A stretch of DNA of 64,000 bases from Serinus canaria (taxonomy: Eukaryota; Chordata; Aves; Passeriformes; Fringillidae). The position numbers were made by a program, and so were the translations under genes. The notes under the pieces are model-generated. The model saw only the letters and a list, made by a program, of their open reading frames with translations. It had not been told where the DNA came from and did not search any database. The stretch spans positions 49,460,205-49,524,204 of the forward strand of contig NC_066343.1 of assembly GCF_022539315.1 (NCBI RefSeq). Reading direction: 5' to 3'. Of this stretch, positions 61,174 to 64,000 are shown in pieces. How positions within the stretch are numbered: the first letter of the stretch is position 1; the number at the start of each line of letters is the position of its first letter.

Positions 61174-61294
61174 TAGAATGCAATATTTTGAAGCTGATCA
61201 GTGCAAAGGTCATCAGAAAGGATCCATAGGGCCCAATTCACCATCTCAGTCTCCAACAATAACCAGTGGCAGGAGAAAGGTGCACAAATTCAAA

Positions 61295-61535
61295 CTGAGA
61301 GAAGGTTTAGATTAGATATTAGGAAGAAATCCTTTTTTGTGATAGTTATTGGCTGCCCAGAGAAGTTGTATATGCCCCATCTCTGGCAGTATCCAAGGCC
61401 AGGTTGATCTGACCAGGCACATCCAGCTCTTCTGATCTTGTAGTAGGTGTCCCTACCCATGGCAGGGGTTGAACTGTATGGTCTCTGAGGTCCCTTTCAA
61501 GCCAAGCCATTCTGTGATACTGAAATTCTGTGAAA
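61295..61535 (+). mobile_element. CR1 LINE 3' end, plus strand
   Basis: Sense CR1 3' end: 'ggtttagattagatattagg' (the conserved FRLDIRKK coding block), then 'ttggctgcccagagaagttg', the 3' UTR 'gcaggggttgaactgtatgg', 'gaggtccctttcaagccaag', and the octamer tail 'attctgtgatactgaaattc' with two ATTCTGTG units at about 61510-61532. The frame ends at 61407, so the protein end is truncated by mutation. About 240 bp, 5'-truncated. Confidence 0.93.
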
Positions 61536-61560
61536 CCATCGTGGACCATAGTTCTTTGCA

Positions 61561-61592
61561 AGAAGTTGGCAATGCCAGAAGTTGGCAATGCC
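61561..61592. repeat. 16-bp direct tandem duplication
   Basis: agaagttggcaatgcc is repeated exactly twice, just right of the CR1 tail. It lies 40 bp before the GAG repeat. Confidence 0.9.
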
Positions 61593-61633
61593 AGTGAAGA
61601 GAATTCAGAAATTGTGTAATGCAGTTACTGCCT

Positions 61634-61664
61634 GAGGAGGAGGAGGAGGAGGAGGAGGAGGAGG
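61634..61664. repeat. (GAG)10 trinucleotide microsatellite
   Basis: 31 bp of uninterrupted GAG units. It is not inside any supported coding frame. Confidence 0.95.
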
Positions 61665-64000
61665 CAGAAGGCTTTTATACCTTGTACACCTGTCTTCTCT
61701 GATGGTACAAGAGTACCATTCTCCCATCAGAATTTCTCCCTGGAGAAACATTGTAGGGAACAGACTGTCACCCTGAAATAGGATGAGCTGTATATTAAGT
61801 TATACTTGGGGCTGGTAGGCAAGCCTAAAAGCACCAGAATCATTGATACTGTTCTGAAACAAGTTACAGACTCTGTAAGGTAAGTAGGAAATTTTAGGCT
61901 GTTACAATGATGTGTTTTTCAGTCATGGACTGTCTGAACTGGATATGCCTGTTAACAGCAAGAGACTGTGACATTTGGTTTAAAACAGGAACAAAGAACC
62001 CACAGTAGTTCCTGCAGGCTGTGAATTTGTGGAGTCTCTGTGGTGGAGAAGTGGACTATAATAATTGGGAAGAACACTACACAGGTCTCAGTGGGTCCCA
62101 CCTGTGCTGAGATGGTCCCACTGTCACACTGTTTACTGCCCCAGGAGATTTCAGACTGTCATGCACAGAAACAACAGAAGAGAGAGGTATGCATTATCCT
62201 ACTGTTGCCCTCACAGCCACATTAGAAGAACTAGAGTCAGAGGAGATGAACAAATACATCTCCCATTAAGAAAACAAATGCTAAGGGAGAAGGCAAACAC
62301 TAAATACTTTTAAATTTTTTTGATCAGTCAGGAATACATCCATCAGCACTTGTTCAACCACTTACTTGTGAAACAATATTTACCCAGGCCACTGTTTGGG
62401 TAACCCTTGGTATCCAAAGGATTTTGATTTAACATGGGTAGTCTTTGTGTTGATATGAAAGGTCTGCAGAAGTGATACTTTGGTCTGATAGGAAAAAAGT
62501 GGTAAATAAGGACAAGTGGAGGCCTCAGCCTTCCTTTTAGTAATATATTGTGCTGTTGAACCAAGGTGATACTGGGCATCATAGAACCAAATATCTGAGA
62601 GAGTGGTCAGGGGTAAGGTGCATCACAGTCTGAGGGGCTGTGAGTGTGTGGGAGGACCAGTATAATGTTATCAGGTGCCAGAGGGTTAGGGAAGCCATTC
62701 ATACAAATGCTTCCTCTAACCTAGAAGAAAAAATAGTGAAAAGGCTTAAAGCTGAGAAAAAACACGAGTTAGCTTCTCATTCAGAGTGTTGCTAAGTACT
62801 GTGCTATCCCAGACAGATTGTTTTCAGAACCCCAGCTATGTCTGTTTGTAGCTTACACAGATTTGCTAACAACACACAGCAGTCTGCAAGGCAAATACAT
62901 CAGCGGTTTTTTTCAGTGAGCCAAATTTGTGCCTCTGGTGACAGTCCCACTGGACTTGGGTCAGGGAGCAATACTGCTAAGTGCCCAGAGCTGTGATGTA
63001 TGAGTTCAGAACATTTTGGCTCTGCAGAGCTGAGCCTTCCCAAGCAGCAGCCCCCACAGACTGGGAGCAGAGAGCAGGGCTGCTGCAGGAATGTCCAAAC
63101 AATAATAGGTACCTACAGGGCTGTTTCCCTTGAGGCTGTGGTGAAGGATCTCACAGAGAGGGGCTGTTTCTCCCTAAAGCTCTCTCTTGAACAGCTTTTC
63201 CTTCAAACTCCACAAAATGCAAATCCTGCCTCATTAAGGGGTCACCAAGGTAAAGTAACCACCACAAGGTACTTGTGATACTTTGGAGCCGGCCTCACGT
63301 TGCTGTGACTGTTTCCATGGCTGGGGGAGACTTTCAGACCAGGTGTATTTATCAAATTCACTCTCTTTAAATTTATTTTGGTTTAGCCTTTCAACTCTTT
63401 CTACATATTAAAAAGAGATCCAAAAAAAGCATTGGTTATTATTTTTTTAGGCAGAAAATGGTAAGAAAAAATGTCCTGGTTTCAGAAAAATAGGAGTCTT
63501 ATGTATAAGAGAGTCTGTAAAATATCCTGTCACGAGTGAGAAAGCAGACATATTAATACATTCAAGGAACTGAAATCGAGTTCAGCAGAGCCTGGTAATA
63601 AGTATAATCATTCATCTTTTAATTCCTTGACTCCTGAACAGCTAAGTTTTTGTGCTTTATTTTGAACTTCAGCATGTCTTCTGCCATGGTCTCACTGAAC
63701 ATCTTTTTTCAGGAGCTAACAGAAAATATCTCTATGAGAATGTTTTTCATGGGTGTCAAAGACTGTAGGGTGAATAAGTAGGATAGGATGGCGTAGTGTC
63801 TAGCAGGAAGAAGATGAAGGGTGATGGATGGAACAGATTCACCAAACAGTTGTTTGCAAAGAGGAGGTCCTTGGTAACGTCAATATCAAGAATGACTTGC
63901 AAAGCCAGTGCTGCTTCATTCAGCCCAGAAAGGGACATTGGCTCTGAGGAGAAAGGAATGCAGAACTTAGGGTATAACCCTGTTTGTATGGCCCAGTGTC
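61665..64000. other. Unannotated unique sequence to the window end
   Basis: No recognisable repeat or gene. The longest frame is about 92 codons (63000-63278, plus), without domain support. A and T runs occur near 63420-63450. Confidence 0.55.

Overview
The window looks like vertebrate nuclear DNA from a bird, most likely a neoavian or songbird. The evidence is the repeat content: several truncated CR1 LINE copies with the avian 3' tail (octamers of the ATTCTRTG type), ERVL-type LTRs whose beginnings and internal blocks match families I know from bird genomes, and a compact solo LTR of the class II (ERVK-like) kind. Base composition is AT-leaning and open frames are short, as expected of intergenic or intronic DNA. 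I recognise no intact protein-coding gene, tRNA or rRNA, and nothing prokaryotic (no operons, CRISPR or insertion sequences). CR1 plus LTR sequence makes up about 10-11% of the window by my count.

Layout. 1-2.9 kb: no repeat I recognise. 2.9-6.4 kb: two related ERVL-type LTRs in the same orientation. 9.2-10.1, 13.1-13.9 and 18.4-18.8 kb: CR1 3' ends (minus, minus, plus). 11.3 kb: an (AACC)n microsatellite. 20.65-21.02 kb: a solo LTR on the minus strand. 21.46-23.25 kb: the longest CR1 copy, which still carries the decayed reverse-transcriptase FADD box. 27.4 kb: a further CR1 3' end. 32.7 and 34.1 kb: a perfect hairpin and a perfect 32-bp AT palindrome.

35.48-36.93 kb: the most striking feature, a ~1.45-kb GGGAA pentanucleotide array. 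Its left end alternates GGGAA and GTTCC units and holds 14 copies of the palindrome TTCCGGGAA. 37.35-37.74 kb: a short coding-like but frame-broken segment. 38.06-38.48 kb: a CpG island with nine perfect copies of a 12-mer, GC boxes and a good CTCF-like site; this is the best candidate regulatory element here. 38.5-64 kb: mostly unique AT-rich sequence with three more CR1 pieces (45.7, 53.7, 61.3 kb), a T21 run, a GAG repeat and some short tandem duplications.

The elements do not form a pathway. The closest thing to a functional unit is the 35.5-38.5 kb interval (GGGAA/STAT-like array, coding-like remnant, CpG island with CTCF-like site), which could be a promoter or regulatory domain of a gene whose exons I cannot identify. 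All calls come from reading the sequence and remembered repeat consensus; no database search was run.
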